DNA from: an uncultured Bacteroidales bacterium | GTDB taxonomy: Bacteria; Bacteroidota; Bacteroidia; Bacteroidales; P3 | Direction: 5' to 3' | DNA length: 64,000 nucleotides | Assembly: GCA_947165255.1 (NCBI GenBank) | Contig: CAMUZR010000009.1 | Coordinates: 52,843-116,842 of the forward strand | Part shown: in pieces, positions 28,678-37,058 of the stretch | How the letters are laid out: every line of letters begins with the position of its first letter | Position numbering within the stretch: position 1 is the first letter of the stretch | Notes under the pieces: model-generated | Databases searched by the model: none | What the model was told of the DNA's origin: nothing | What the model saw: only the letters and a program-made list of their open reading frames with translations | Program-made: the position numbers and the translations under genes

Positions 28678-29649
28678 GTGAAACAAAAAGATCACTTATT
28701 CAGACGGGGAGTCATTGGGGGATTGGTGCTAGCGTTGCTGCAGGTGTCGGTTTCTCAGAAGTCTATGGCCCAGGACAATAAGCCTAGCATCGATTTCTTT
28801 TCGGGAATCGATGTTGGAATAACCGACTATACTTTCTACAGGCAGTACAATGTGCTGTTCGGATTAACCCCAGGTTTCAAATTCGACATGGGGCACCACT
28901 GGCTGCTTTCTGCCAAAGGCAATGTTTGGCTTGTGAACAATTACAATAACAATCTCAAGCGGGCCTACCTGACCATGTTTGTGCTGAGCAAGGAGTTGAA
29001 GGCAGGACCTGTCTACCTGAAAGGAAGCGTTGGTTTGTTCAGCAATGCGCGCTACGGATTTGACCTCAAAGCCTTTCTTCCTGTCACCCAGTGGCTGGCC
29101 TTTGAGGCGCAAGCAGGCATCACCGGACTGTTGACTATGGCTGGAGGCTGGAGCATGAGCCCCATCGGGAGGTTCTCCGGCACTATTGGCGGCGACATTT
29201 ATATTCCTAAATGGAACACTCAGTTCCGCGGTGTGATCGGCACCTACGTCTATCAAGACTGGGGATTCGAAGGCGAGGTGATGCGCCATTATAACCACAC
29301 CACGTTGGGGCTGTATCTCAAATGGAACAATATAGCTGGACAATTGAACCAAGAGGGCATCACTTTGGCCCAATCGCTCAAGAAAGGTATGGACGGCGGT
29401 TTTCGCGTCACCATTATGATTCCGCCATATAAACGCACCCACCGCACGGTCAATTTCCGCCCTGCATCTAACTACAACCTCATCTGCCTAATCAGAGGGT
29501 TGAATATCTACCGCGATGCAAACCAACTCTACCGTACCGACACTGAGGAGAATATGCGCGACGGATGGTTCAGCCGCGACCTGCTGCAATGGGGCAGCCA
29601 CACGATGGAGCCGGACTTTATATATCAAGGAAAGGAGGATAAAGAATGA
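28678..29649 (+). CDS. YjbH-like outer-membrane protein, resembling the C-terminal half
   Basis: 323 residues from a GTG start chosen because the promoter box lies 30 bases upstream and because it gives a signal peptide (VIGGLVLALLQVSVS, cleavage near SMAQD). The remainder is rich in amphipathic beta strands. Segments such as FRGVIGTYVYQDWGFEGE and GFRVTIMIPPYKRTHRT, followed by a polar tail, are like the C-terminal barrel half of YjbH/GfcD, an outer-membrane exopolysaccharide export component. The next gene overlaps by four bases (ATGA) and carries the N-terminal-like half. Assignment is by pattern, not by search. Confidence 0.55.
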   Translation: MKQKDHLFRRGVIGGLVLALLQVSVSQKSMAQDNKPSIDFFSGIDVGITDYTFYRQYNVLFGLTPGFKFDMGHHWLLSAKGNVWLVNNYNNNLKRAYLTMFVLSKELKAGPVYLKGSVGLFSNARYGFDLKAFLPVTQWLAFEAQAGITGLLTMAGGWSMSPIGRFSGTIGGDIYIPKWNTQFRGVIGTYVYQDWGFEGEVMRHYNHTTLGLYLKWNNIAGQLNQEGITLAQSLKKGMDGGFRVTIMIPPYKRTHRTVNFRPASNYNLICLIRGLNIYRDANQLYRTDTEENMRDGWFSRDLLQWGSHTMEPDFIYQGKEDKE

Positions 29650-30416
29650 AAAACTTTGCTAAAGCCCTCATCTTGATGAGCGCGATTGCTGTTTTCCCCT
29701 TCATAGGCCACGCCCAGCAGTATACAGGCATTTCTGGTTTTTTGCACATCCCCTCTGCCGAAATGAACTACGAAGGCGATGCCCGCATTGGTGCCCATTT
29801 CCTCCACATGTCCATGACCCCCGACACTGGTTTCCTCTTCAGAGGCGAAAAATACAACACCTTTGATTATTATCTCAGCGCTACCCCTTACCGTTGGCTG
29901 GAGCTGAGCTATACTTGCACCAAGCGTAAAATCGTCCGCCCAATGATAGGTGACATCGTGTATGGGGCCAAAGACTGCTACCTCTCGGTCAAAATCCGCC
30001 CGCTGGAAGAGGGCAAATACTACCCTGCCATTGCCATTGGCGGCAACGATTTGGGAACAACAGTATTCAACAAAGATAGGTCTGACGTGCAGCTATACTT
30101 TTCCAACTTATATATTGCTGCCACTAAGCATTTCAGCTTCGGGGGCAACGAATTAGGTTTGAATCTAGCCTACCGCCATTTCTTCAGGGGGTACAACAGC
30201 AAGTGGAACGGATTTGTGGGAGGCATCTCCTTTCGCCCTGCCTTTTTCCCTCAGGCGCGAGCAATCGTTGAGTATACCGGTAATGAACTGCTTGTTGGTG
30301 CCGATGCCCTGCTTTGGCAGCATGTGCTGATTCAAGCCTGCATGAAAGACTTCAAATATTTCAACTTTGGCCTCTGCCTCCAATTAAATATGTTGGGTAA
30401 GAAATATTTATACTGA
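29646..30416 (+). CDS. YjbH-like outer-membrane protein, resembling the N-terminal half
   Basis: 256 residues with a signal peptide (ending IGHAQQ). The mature N-terminus GISGFLHIPSAEMNYEGDAR matches the hallmark start of YjbH proteins (GLLNTPSAE... followed by a Gly/Asp-rich strand). Later segments (LSVKIRPLEEGKYYPAIAIG, GNDLGTTVF, YIAATKHFSFGGNELGLNLA) look like consecutive beta strands of that barrel. It is coupled to the preceding gene by ATGA, and together they would make one bipartite protein, with the halves in reversed genomic order. Likely outer membrane; role in polysaccharide export is inferred from the family only. Confidence 0.6.
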   Translation: MKNFAKALILMSAIAVFPFIGHAQQYTGISGFLHIPSAEMNYEGDARIGAHFLHMSMTPDTGFLFRGEKYNTFDYYLSATPYRWLELSYTCTKRKIVRPMIGDIVYGAKDCYLSVKIRPLEEGKYYPAIAIGGNDLGTTVFNKDRSDVQLYFSNLYIAATKHFSFGGNELGLNLAYRHFFRGYNSKWNGFVGGISFRPAFFPQARAIVEYTGNELLVGADALLWQHVLIQACMKDFKYFNFGLCLQLNMLGKKYLY

Positions 30417-30502
30417 TATTGTTAATTGATACCAAAATATGACGGTGAATAAATATGTTCAAAAAAGAAAGAAAAAAAAATTGACAATTAAAAAAATGTT
30501 TG

Positions 30503-30510
30503 TATCTTTG
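30503..30510 (+). promoter_or_regulatory. Promoter -7 box for the Cys/His-rich lipoprotein
   Basis: TATCTTTG, with TTGAC at 30481-30485 about 18 bases upstream. The start codon is at 30631, leaving an unusually long leader of about 115 bases that is A/T-rich and contains no obvious stem. Confidence 0.55.
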
Positions 30511-30630
30511 TATAGTTGAATATAGATGAAAAAGGCATGAGAAATTCATGCAATTTTCAAATATACAGGCAACTAAGTAAGCACACAATAGAATTAATTA
30601 AAAGTAAAAAAGTAAAAATACATTTCGAAA

Positions 30631-31032
30631 ATGAAAAAAATGAGATTATTCCTAATGGGCACCGTGACTTGTCTCGCCATGTTTGCCACGTTGAGTCTCA
30701 CCTCCTGCAACAAGGAAGATGTTTCTTATAATCAGGAAGAAGAAGAGGTTCTTTTTATGGGAGTAGACGGTAAAGACATGAATATTCAATGTCCTTTATG
30801 TCATCAAGACGTGCTTCCAATGCATTACCATTCCCATTTTTATAGTGATGGCATTTGCCCTATTGGCGAGGCTTGCTCTCATTGGCAACGTAAGCACTGG
30901 CACATATTCCAAAATGCTACCAGCGACTTCACCGGTGGTACTTGGTTGAGACTCACTACTCACTACGGACGCACATTTCCTGCTGAAGGCGATCATTCGG
31001 GCGTCATCGTGGCTCCTCCAACCAGTCATTAA
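30631..31032 (+). CDS. Small Cys/His-rich lipoprotein, family unknown
   Basis: 133 residues. Lipoprotein signal ending LSLTSC (Cys at about 26), an acidic linker, then a compact region rich in Cys and His: CPLCHQDVLPMHYHSHFYSD and CPIGEACSHWQRKHWHIF. The CPxC and CPxxEAC motifs with nearby His suggest a metal site, perhaps zinc. The C-terminus (TWLRLTTHYGRTFPAEGDHS) is polar. I do not recognise the family. It is followed by a bidirectional terminator and could be co-regulated with the YjbH-like genes upstream, though it has its own promoter box. Confidence 0.6.
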   Translation: MKKMRLFLMGTVTCLAMFATLSLTSCNKEDVSYNQEEEEVLFMGVDGKDMNIQCPLCHQDVLPMHYHSHFYSDGICPIGEACSHWQRKHWHIFQNATSDFTGGTWLRLTTHYGRTFPAEGDHSGVIVAPPTSH

Positions 31033-31053
31033 TAAGTTATAAAAAAAACAAAA

Positions 31054-31080
31054 AGAGATGCGCATTTGATGTGCATCTCT
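31054..31080. terminator. Bidirectional terminator between convergent genes
   Basis: 11-bp stem (31054-31064 with 31070-31080, one G-T wobble) with a 5-base loop. Plus strand continues with seven T; the minus strand also has a T-run (from the A-run at 31041-31053). It can terminate both the lipoprotein gene and the sulfatase gene. Confidence 0.85.
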
Positions 31081-31101
31081 TTTTTTTAATTCATTTAGAG
31101 A

Positions 31102-32895
31102 TTAGAGTTCTGATGTAGTGGAATAGATTCTTTGCAGAAGTGCTTTGATATCTGCAGTGGCATTTGGACGATGAAGTTTCTCTGCTGGAACAACCTCACC
31201 ATTTACAATATCAAAACGTGTGCTGCCACATGTGTCTATTAGATTGACTCCGTTTTTGTAGGCATGCATTATCAAGGAGGGCTGATAATTTGCACTTAGG
31301 ACATTACGACTGAAGACAAAGTCTCTGGCATCCAACCCCATCTGGGCCATTAAAGTAGCGGCCAGGTCACTTTGGTTCATCAATTTGTCAACCTCTTTGG
31401 GAGATTTAACCGCTCCGCCTAACCAAAGAATAGGAATGCGGGCTGTCTCGACGCTATAGGTATAGGCATCGCCGTATGCAACGCCATGGTCGGGCACAAC
31501 TATCATAAGCAAGTCATCCCAGAGGCCTCTCAATTTAAGATTCTGAACAAACGTATAGAGGCAAGAATCGGTGTAGGCAAAAGAATTAGCTTTATCGTCA
31601 ACCAACCGGCGGTATGGCACCACCCAAGGCTCATGACTGCTAAGCGTCAGATATGTAGCAAAGAAAGGAGCACCGGGCAGAACATTGGGATTTAAGGTGA
31701 GCAGATATTCGTCGTCTGCACCCCACTTACTTTGGTTCGGTGCCCAAGCATAATCCTCCCCTCCTTTCACATGATAATAGCCTGTCTCAAAAAGATAACC
31801 ACGCATGTTGGTAAAGTCGATGTCGCCACCATAATAAAAGGCAGAGTGATACCCCTCAGAATCAAGATGTTTTGCAATCGATGGAAAGTGTTTACATCGA
31901 CCACTCATTTTCATTACCGAAGTGGTCGGCAATCCAGGCCAACCATTCAAAATTGACACCAACCCACGGTCAGTACGGAAATTATTGGCATAACACTGTG
32001 AGAAATAAACCCCTTCGCTCTTCAGTTTCGCAAAAAATGGAGCTACACTATCATTTGCCGTCATCAGGTCGCCACCACCCTCCCAAATCACCAGAATGAT
32101 ATTAGGACGTTGTGTATTAAGCAACGTATCGGCAATATCAGGATAACTATCGTAAACTCCTGCCGTCATCTGCTCCAACATTTCAGACGAATAGAAAACG
32201 AACTCGTTCGCAAGATCTTCACTTTTCGTCATTGAATGCAAAACATTGAATGCAGGATTCAGTGCAGCATGGTTGAGAAACTGTTTTTGTGAGAAATAGA
32301 CATAACTAGGATTAGCCGTCGACTCCTGCACACCTCCACGCATACCAATGAAGTTCACACCTAAGAGCAACACTATTACAACTGTTCCAAACCACTTCTT
32401 TTTCACTCTGTGCATCATCTTTGGAGTAGACCAACGTAGCAGCGCTACCTGTCCAGAAGTAAGCAAAGCGATAGCAACAATAGCCAGCAAAACCAATCCA
32501 AAAGAAAGGCTTGCTAACATGTCCTTGGGATTTTTGGCATAAATGAAATCAGCCGCGTCGAGTTTTGAGCCCCAATAATTGTACAGAATAGCATCTGCCA
32601 GAAAAGCAATAGTGACAATCAGACTGGCCAGAACAAACCACCAAGAAAGCATCTTTCGAAGATTGACCCGTCTGAGCCATAATGCCACTGCCATCATCAG
32701 CAAGGGCACTATCATTAAATAAGAGGTGGCAACCGAATCCAAACGCAAACCATGCCAGAGAACCAACAAAATATCCTTAAAGGTGACCCCATCGGCATAA
32801 GAGGCATTAATTGCCAGAAACAATAGTTTCTGAAGCACGAACACCAACAGAAACGAAAGATAAAGTCTGACAACAGTAATCAGGTATTTTTTCAC
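31102..32895 (-). CDS. LtaS-like membrane sulfatase/phosphotransferase (Thr nucleophile)
   Basis: 597 residues: five membrane helices in about residues 1-185, then an extracytoplasmic sulfatase fold. The Glu ligand is in ILVIWEGGGD, the nucleophile is Thr308 in FRTDRG, and the metal-binding pair is in IVVPDHGVAYGD. A STAS-like or additional domain is absent. Members transfer glycerol-phosphate or phosphoethanolamine groups to envelope glycans or lipids. galE lies 65 bases upstream on the same strand, but a hairpin at 32918-32938 separates them. Substrate not predictable. Confidence 0.82.
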   Translation of the reverse strand: MKKYLITVVRLYLSFLLVFVLQKLLFLAINASYADGVTFKDILLVLWHGLRLDSVATSYLMIVPLLMMAVALWLRRVNLRKMLSWWFVLASLIVTIAFLADAILYNYWGSKLDAADFIYAKNPKDMLASLSFGLVLLAIVAIALLTSGQVALLRWSTPKMMHRVKKKWFGTVVIVLLLGVNFIGMRGGVQESTANPSYVYFSQKQFLNHAALNPAFNVLHSMTKSEDLANEFVFYSSEMLEQMTAGVYDSYPDIADTLLNTQRPNIILVIWEGGGDLMTANDSVAPFFAKLKSEGVYFSQCYANNFRTDRGLVSILNGWPGLPTTSVMKMSGRCKHFPSIAKHLDSEGYHSAFYYGGDIDFTNMRGYLFETGYYHVKGGEDYAWAPNQSKWGADDEYLLTLNPNVLPGAPFFATYLTLSSHEPWVVPYRRLVDDKANSFAYTDSCLYTFVQNLKLRGLWDDLLMIVVPDHGVAYGDAYTYSVETARIPILWLGGAVKSPKEVDKLMNQSDLAATLMAQMGLDARDFVFSRNVLSANYQPSLIMHAYKNGVNLIDTCGSTRFDIVNGEVVPAEKLHRPNATADIKALLQRIYSTTSEL

Positions 32896-32917
32896 TTATT
32901 TCCTTTTACAAATTAAT

Positions 32918-32938
32918 AAAGCCACACGTGGTGGCTTT
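32918..32938 (-). terminator. Hairpin between galE and the sulfatase gene
   Basis: 8-bp stem AAAGCCAC/GTGGCTTT (32918-32925 with 32931-32938), loop of five. On the minus strand it is followed by ATTAATTT, not a pure T-run, so it may be an inefficient terminator after galE. Confidence 0.5.
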
Positions 32939-32960
32939 GAGCATTATGTTTATACAATGA

Positions 32961-33974
32961 TTAAAAACCTTCCGGATTGAGTTTCTGCCAATTCCAGGAG
33001 TCTCGAACCATTTCTTCAATACCATACTGGGCTTTCCATCCCAGCTCCTTTTCAGCCTTAGCAGGATTGCTGTAACATGTGGCAATATCACCTGCACGGC
33101 GGGGCTTGATGCTATAAGGAACCTTCACACCGTTAACCCTTATAAAGGCATTGACCATGTCTAGAACGCTGTATCCGTGGCCAGTGCCAAGATTGAAGAT
33201 TTCCAGTCCACATTTGCGTTCTATTGCTTTCAGGGCGCAAACGTGTCCCCGAGCCAAGTCCACCACATGGATATAATCCCGTACACCGGTGCCGTCGGGG
33301 GTATCGTAGTCGTTGCCGAAGACTCCCAATTCTGGACGTTTTCCTACAGCCACCTGAGTGATGTAGGGCATCAAGTTATTAGGTATTCCGTTGGGATTCT
33401 CTCCGATAAGCCCGCTGGGGTGTGCTCCGACGGGATTGAAGTAGCGCAACAGCACTACATTCCACTCAGGGTCGGCTTTCTGCATGTCCATCAACACCTG
33501 TTCCAACATGCTCTTAGTCCAGCCGTAAGGGTTGGTGCACTGGCCTTTGGGACATTTCTCGGTAATAGGAATCTCCACGGGGTCACCATATACTGTCGCG
33601 CTAGAAGAGAAAATAATATTTTTACATCCATGATTTCGCATGACATCCACCAAGGTCAACGTGCCAGAAATATTGTTTTCATAATACTCCCAAGGCTTTT
33701 CCACACTTTCACCCACAGCTTTTAGCCCAGCGAAATGGATGCAGGCATCAAACTTCTGTTCTTCCATCAATTTATTGAGTCCACCACGGTCACGCACATC
33801 CAATTCATGAAAAGGAATGGAATCCGTTCCAATAATCTTTGCCACACGGCGTAGCGATTCTGGATTGGAATTACTGAGGTTATCCACAACTACTGCGGTA
33901 TGACCTGCAGCATATAACTCTATTAATGTATGGGAGCCAATAAACCCAGCTCCACCGGTAACGAGAATGTTCAT
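32961..33974 (-). CDS. galE: UDP-glucose 4-epimerase
   Basis: Interconverts UDP-glucose and UDP-galactose for surface polysaccharide and galactose metabolism. Start at the ATG at 33974, which gives the N-terminal NILVTGGAGFIGSHT NAD-binding motif; the longer frame from 34016 adds a non-conserved extension. 337 residues, standard for GalE. Catalytic YxxxK is in NPYGWTKSMLEQ, with the Ser in FSSSATVYGD. No galactose operon genes adjacent. Confidence 0.95.
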   Translation of the reverse strand: MNILVTGGAGFIGSHTLIELYAAGHTAVVVDNLSNSNPESLRRVAKIIGTDSIPFHELDVRDRGGLNKLMEEQKFDACIHFAGLKAVGESVEKPWEYYENNISGTLTLVDVMRNHGCKNIIFSSSATVYGDPVEIPITEKCPKGQCTNPYGWTKSMLEQVLMDMQKADPEWNVVLLRYFNPVGAHPSGLIGENPNGIPNNLMPYITQVAVGKRPELGVFGNDYDTPDGTGVRDYIHVVDLARGHVCALKAIERKCGLEIFNLGTGHGYSVLDMVNAFIRVNGVKVPYSIKPRRAGDIATCYSNPAKAEKELGWKAQYGIEEMVRDSWNWQKLNPEGF

Positions 33975-34016
33975 ATATTTGAATATTTGCTCTATTTTAC
34001 ATAATAACGAAGACAA

Positions 34017-34277
34017 CGCGTAATTATTTCATCATTTCAATAAATTGCTGTATTATTGCAACGTTTTAACAAAAAACAATTCTTTTGAGAACAAAATCAT
34101 TCAGAAGTAGAGAAACATAGTGGGCATTCCCTCTTCTGGCAATAATAGAAATGGGTTCAATCTGAACAAAGAAAAACAAAAATTGAACGATAACTCATTA
34201 TTATTCCATGAAACTATCGGTCTTCATAAAAATAAAAAACTTGTCAGTTCGTTTTTTTTATGTACTTTTGCAGATGG
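34017..34277. other. AT-rich gap upstream of the candidate RNA
   Basis: A/T-rich sequence with no credible gene. It holds the promoter-like box TACTTTTG at 34263-34270 on the plus strand. No galE promoter could be assigned with confidence on the minus strand. Confidence 0.5.
34263..34270 (+). promoter_or_regulatory. Promoter -7 box for the candidate structured RNA
   Basis: TACTTTTG followed by CAG, a TAnnTTTG match after a T-run. It precedes the predicted RNA start by only a few bases, while the methylase ATG is about 295 bases away, so it fits the RNA better than a short mRNA leader. Confidence 0.55.
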
Positions 34278-34524
34278 AAAAAAGACTCATCGCGAGTAGG
34301 TGAGCCAACATAGTATTAACAAAGCATTACTATTATTTCGCGTCGACCGAAAAACCCGGCAAAGTTATTTTGGAGATAAGACACCTAATGATAGTGTGGT
34401 TTCCGTGCAGACGGGGACAACAACTCCATATAGTATGCTCGCATTTTGTGTGAGTTTCTTAGGAGTTGAGAGGTCTCCTTGCCGGGTTGCCTTGGTACGC
34501 GATAAGAAGCTCACGCTTTTTTGT
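34276..34524 (+). ncRNA. Candidate structured RNA of about 245 nt
   Basis: Nested, mostly perfect helices: GTGAGC 34300-34305 with GCTCAC 34509-34514; TCGCGT 34338-34343 with ACGCGA 34497-34502; a 10-bp stem AACCCGGCAA (34353-34362) with TTGCCGGGTT (34479-34488); GGAGA with TCTCC; CAACTCC (34421-34427) with GGAGTTG (34462-34468) capped by a CTCGCA/TGTGAG hairpin; two small hairpins in a central junction. A T-run (34517-34522) follows. A long rod with a central bulge resembles 6S RNA, but I cannot confirm the family. A short open frame (34300-34554) overlaps it and has no protein-like features. Confidence 0.55.
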
Positions 34525-34565
34525 CGCCTAACGCCGATTGGTAGCAATGCATAAAAAAGCTAGCA

Positions 34566-35576
34566 ATGGCAGACAACAGAAACCTCAATGCAGCATTAAA
34601 GGCTAACAAAGATGAGTTCTACACTCAGATTGACGATATCAGCAACGAATTGAAACATTACCGCAAACACTTTTACGGCAAAGTGGTGTTTTGCAACTGC
34701 GACGATCCCTACGAGAGTAACTTCTTCAAATATTTCGCACTTAACTTCAATAGTCTAGGTTTGAAAAAGCTCATAGCCACATGCTACGATGGATCACCTG
34801 TGATGGGAAATGAACTATTGCTTAAGTTCGACTCTCCAGAAACTGAACCAAAAAGAATAGCATATAAAGTAGAAATAACAGAAGTGGATGACTATAATGG
34901 CGATGGCGCAGTGAATCTCAGTGATGTTGCCTACCTACTGCAGAACAACAAAAATGTACTCTCACGTTTACATGAAAATGGCGATTTTCGAAGTACTGAA
35001 TGCATCGAGTTGCTGAAACAATCGGATATTGTTTGCACTAATCCACCCTTTTCACTATTCCGTGAATATGTGAATCAACTTATTATGTATAGAACAAAGT
35101 TTCTGATAATAGGTAATCAAAATGCAATTCATTATAAAGATATTTTCAAATTAATCCAAACCAATAATATTTGGTTGGGATTTGGCTTTAAAGGAGGGGC
35201 TGCTCATTTCTATTCTATTTATAAAGACACTGCAAAAGCTACAGATCATAGAGAAGGTATGATACGAGTGTCAGGGGTAACATGGTTTACTAATCTCGAT
35301 ATAAATAAACGACATGAACCTCTTGACCTATGGAGAAAATATACGCCCGAAGAGTATCCTACTTATGATAACTATCCAGCCATCAATGTCAATAAGACAG
35401 CAGAAATACCTTACGATTACGATGGAATAATGGGGGTTCCTATCACCTTTATGGATAAATATAACCCTGAGCAATTCGAGATTATCGACACTAGTACGAC
35501 AGCAATGCCCAAAGGTGCCCCTTACATAAATGGGAAAAGAATTTATGAACGCATATTAATCCGTAGAAAAAAATGA
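34566..35576 (+). CDS. EcoRI-type adenine-N6 DNA methyltransferase
   Basis: 336 residues, close to M.EcoRI (326). The motif IV NPPF (Asn159) is in CTNPPFSLFREYV and an AdoMet-binding-like segment VFCNCDDPYESNFFKYF lies near residue 40. The family methylates an adenine, in M.EcoRI within GAATTC; specificity here is not provable. The N-terminus LNAALKANKDEFYTQIDDI is the conserved family start. The stop overlaps the downstream nuclease start by four bases (ATGA). The gene is more A/T-rich than the flanking core genes, suggesting transfer. An EcoRI-like endonuclease gene is not present. Confidence 0.85.
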   Translation: MADNRNLNAALKANKDEFYTQIDDISNELKHYRKHFYGKVVFCNCDDPYESNFFKYFALNFNSLGLKKLIATCYDGSPVMGNELLLKFDSPETEPKRIAYKVEITEVDDYNGDGAVNLSDVAYLLQNNKNVLSRLHENGDFRSTECIELLKQSDIVCTNPPFSLFREYVNQLIMYRTKFLIIGNQNAIHYKDIFKLIQTNNIWLGFGFKGGAAHFYSIYKDTAKATDHREGMIRVSGVTWFTNLDINKRHEPLDLWRKYTPEEYPTYDNYPAINVNKTAEIPYDYDGIMGVPITFMDKYNPEQFEIIDTSTTAMPKGAPYINGKRIYERILIRRKK

Positions 35577-36673
35577 AAATAGAATTGAATCAAGTGACCA
35601 TCCGCGAACTGGTGGAAGGATATGCTGACAACAGTGCAACAGAAGAAGGCATTGTCGGATATGGCGGACAACTCAACATTAGGCCTAAGTATCAACGAGA
35701 ATTCGTATACGACGAAAGGAAAAGAAACGCCGTTATGGATACGGTATGGAAAGGTTTCCCTCTCAATGTAATGTATTGGGTACGAAATGAAGAAGGCAAT
35801 TATGAATTACTAGACGGTCAGCAGCGTACTATAAGCATCTGCCAATACGTCTGGGGCGAATACTTAATGCTTTTCGACGATAAATTACTGGGATTTGACA
35901 ACCTCACAGTTGAGCAACAAGACCGTATCCTAGATTATGAACTACAGGTATACATTTGCGAAGGAACTGCTGACGAGCAACTCAACTGGTTTCGCATTAT
36001 CAACATCGCAGGTGAACGCCTCACCGATCAGGAATTGCGGAATGCTATTTACAGCGGACCGTGGATAACTCAGGCTAAGCGACGCTTCAGCAAAACAGGT
36101 TGTGTGGCCTACCATATGGGCAGCGACTATATGAGTGGATCCCCAATTCGACAAGCCTATTTGGAGTCGGTTTTGAAATGGATTAGTGGTGGTAAAATCG
36201 AAGAGTACATGGCGCTCCACCAATACGACACCGACTGCGATGAATTGTGGCAATATTATCAAGATGTCATTCATTGGGTGCAAACACACTTCACAGAAAA
36301 GCGAAAAGAAATGAAAGGTGTACAGTGGGGCGAAATGTACAATAAGCATCGAGACGATTCTTTCAAGGAAACTGAACTGCGTGAACGAGTACATCAATTG
36401 ATGATGGATGGCGAAATCAAGAACAAGCCTGGCATATATTGGTATGTTATGGACGGCAACGAACAGCATCTCGACTTACGTACTTTTGATGAGAAGATAC
36501 GCCGAGAAACATATGAACGGCAAAGAGGCAAATGTCCTATTTGCGGGGAGCATTTTGAATTTTACGAAATGCATGCCGACCATATTAAGCCGTGGTGCAA
36601 AGGTGGTCGAACGGTGGCTGAAAACTGTCAAATGCTATGCAGAAAATGTAACCAAGAGAAGGGAGGAAAATAA
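35573..36673 (+). CDS. DUF262 plus HNH nuclease
   Basis: 366 residues. The N-terminal DUF262 (ParB-like/GmrS-like) region has QREFVYDERKRNAVMDT and the signature DGQQRT at residues 81-86. The C-terminal HNH motif is CPICGEHFEFYEMHADHIKP with a later MLCRKCNQEKGG zinc half. In GmrSD a DUF262 part binds and hydrolyses nucleotides while an HNH part cuts modified phage DNA. Here it is translationally coupled to a methylase, suggesting a two-gene restriction or defence unit. The DNA target and effect of methylation are unknown. Confidence 0.82.
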   Translation: MKIELNQVTIRELVEGYADNSATEEGIVGYGGQLNIRPKYQREFVYDERKRNAVMDTVWKGFPLNVMYWVRNEEGNYELLDGQQRTISICQYVWGEYLMLFDDKLLGFDNLTVEQQDRILDYELQVYICEGTADEQLNWFRIINIAGERLTDQELRNAIYSGPWITQAKRRFSKTGCVAYHMGSDYMSGSPIRQAYLESVLKWISGGKIEEYMALHQYDTDCDELWQYYQDVIHWVQTHFTEKRKEMKGVQWGEMYNKHRDDSFKETELRERVHQLMMDGEIKNKPGIYWYVMDGNEQHLDLRTFDEKIRRETYERQRGKCPICGEHFEFYEMHADHIKPWCKGGRTVAENCQMLCRKCNQEKGGK

Positions 36674-36837
36674 TAGTATCTTACAAGTATACTGACCATT
36701 AGATGGTATTATTATGGTCATAGAAATGACACCAATGACGATCCTAGAAAACGCAAAAAACAGTCATGGGGTGAGAGAATACTCTTCTCTACATAAATGC
36801 GGAGAACAATGCGCATTTCGTCAATTGAATAGAAAAA

Positions 36838-36984
36838 CTACATAAATCGGCCGAAGATGGCAAAGAGCAAGGCGAAGAAACAGCCTGAAACAACAACAGC
36901 TTTCAGCATGGCTAAGAGCAAATGGCCGCTGGGCGACTCCCAAAAGTCGTCGTGTTTCTTATTATCCTCATATTCGCGGGTCAT
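36838..36984 (-). CDS. Small membrane protein downstream of glyA
   Basis: 48 residues from the ATG at 36984: a charged N-terminus (TREYEDNKKHDDFWESPSG) and one helix (LLLAMLKAVVVSGCFFALLF) ending in a basic tail. Longer frames begin inside the glyA terminator and are rejected. The opposite strand also has an open frame of similar length, so coding is not certain; the WESPSG-plus-helix layout looks like a real bitopic peptide. No function known. Confidence 0.5.
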   Translation of the reverse strand: MTREYEDNKKHDDFWESPSGHLLLAMLKAVVVSGCFFALLFAIFGRFM

Positions 36985-37009
36985 AGGGCAAAAGGCAATT
37001 GTAAAAAGA

Positions 37010-37039
37010 AAAGGGGTCACTGGTTCCAATGACCCCTTT
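37010..37039 (-). terminator. Terminator after glyA
   Basis: 10-bp stem AAAGGGGTCA/TGACCCCTTT (37010-37019 with 37030-37039). On the minus strand it is followed by TCTTTTTAC. It separates glyA from the small membrane protein gene. Confidence 0.8.
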
Positions 37040-37058
37040 ATATTTTAGGTAGTAACTA

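Noticed and set aside
34300..34554. 84-codon plus-strand frame before the methylase
   Set aside because: Lies across the paired arms of the candidate RNA and lacks a domain; RNA structure explains the region better.
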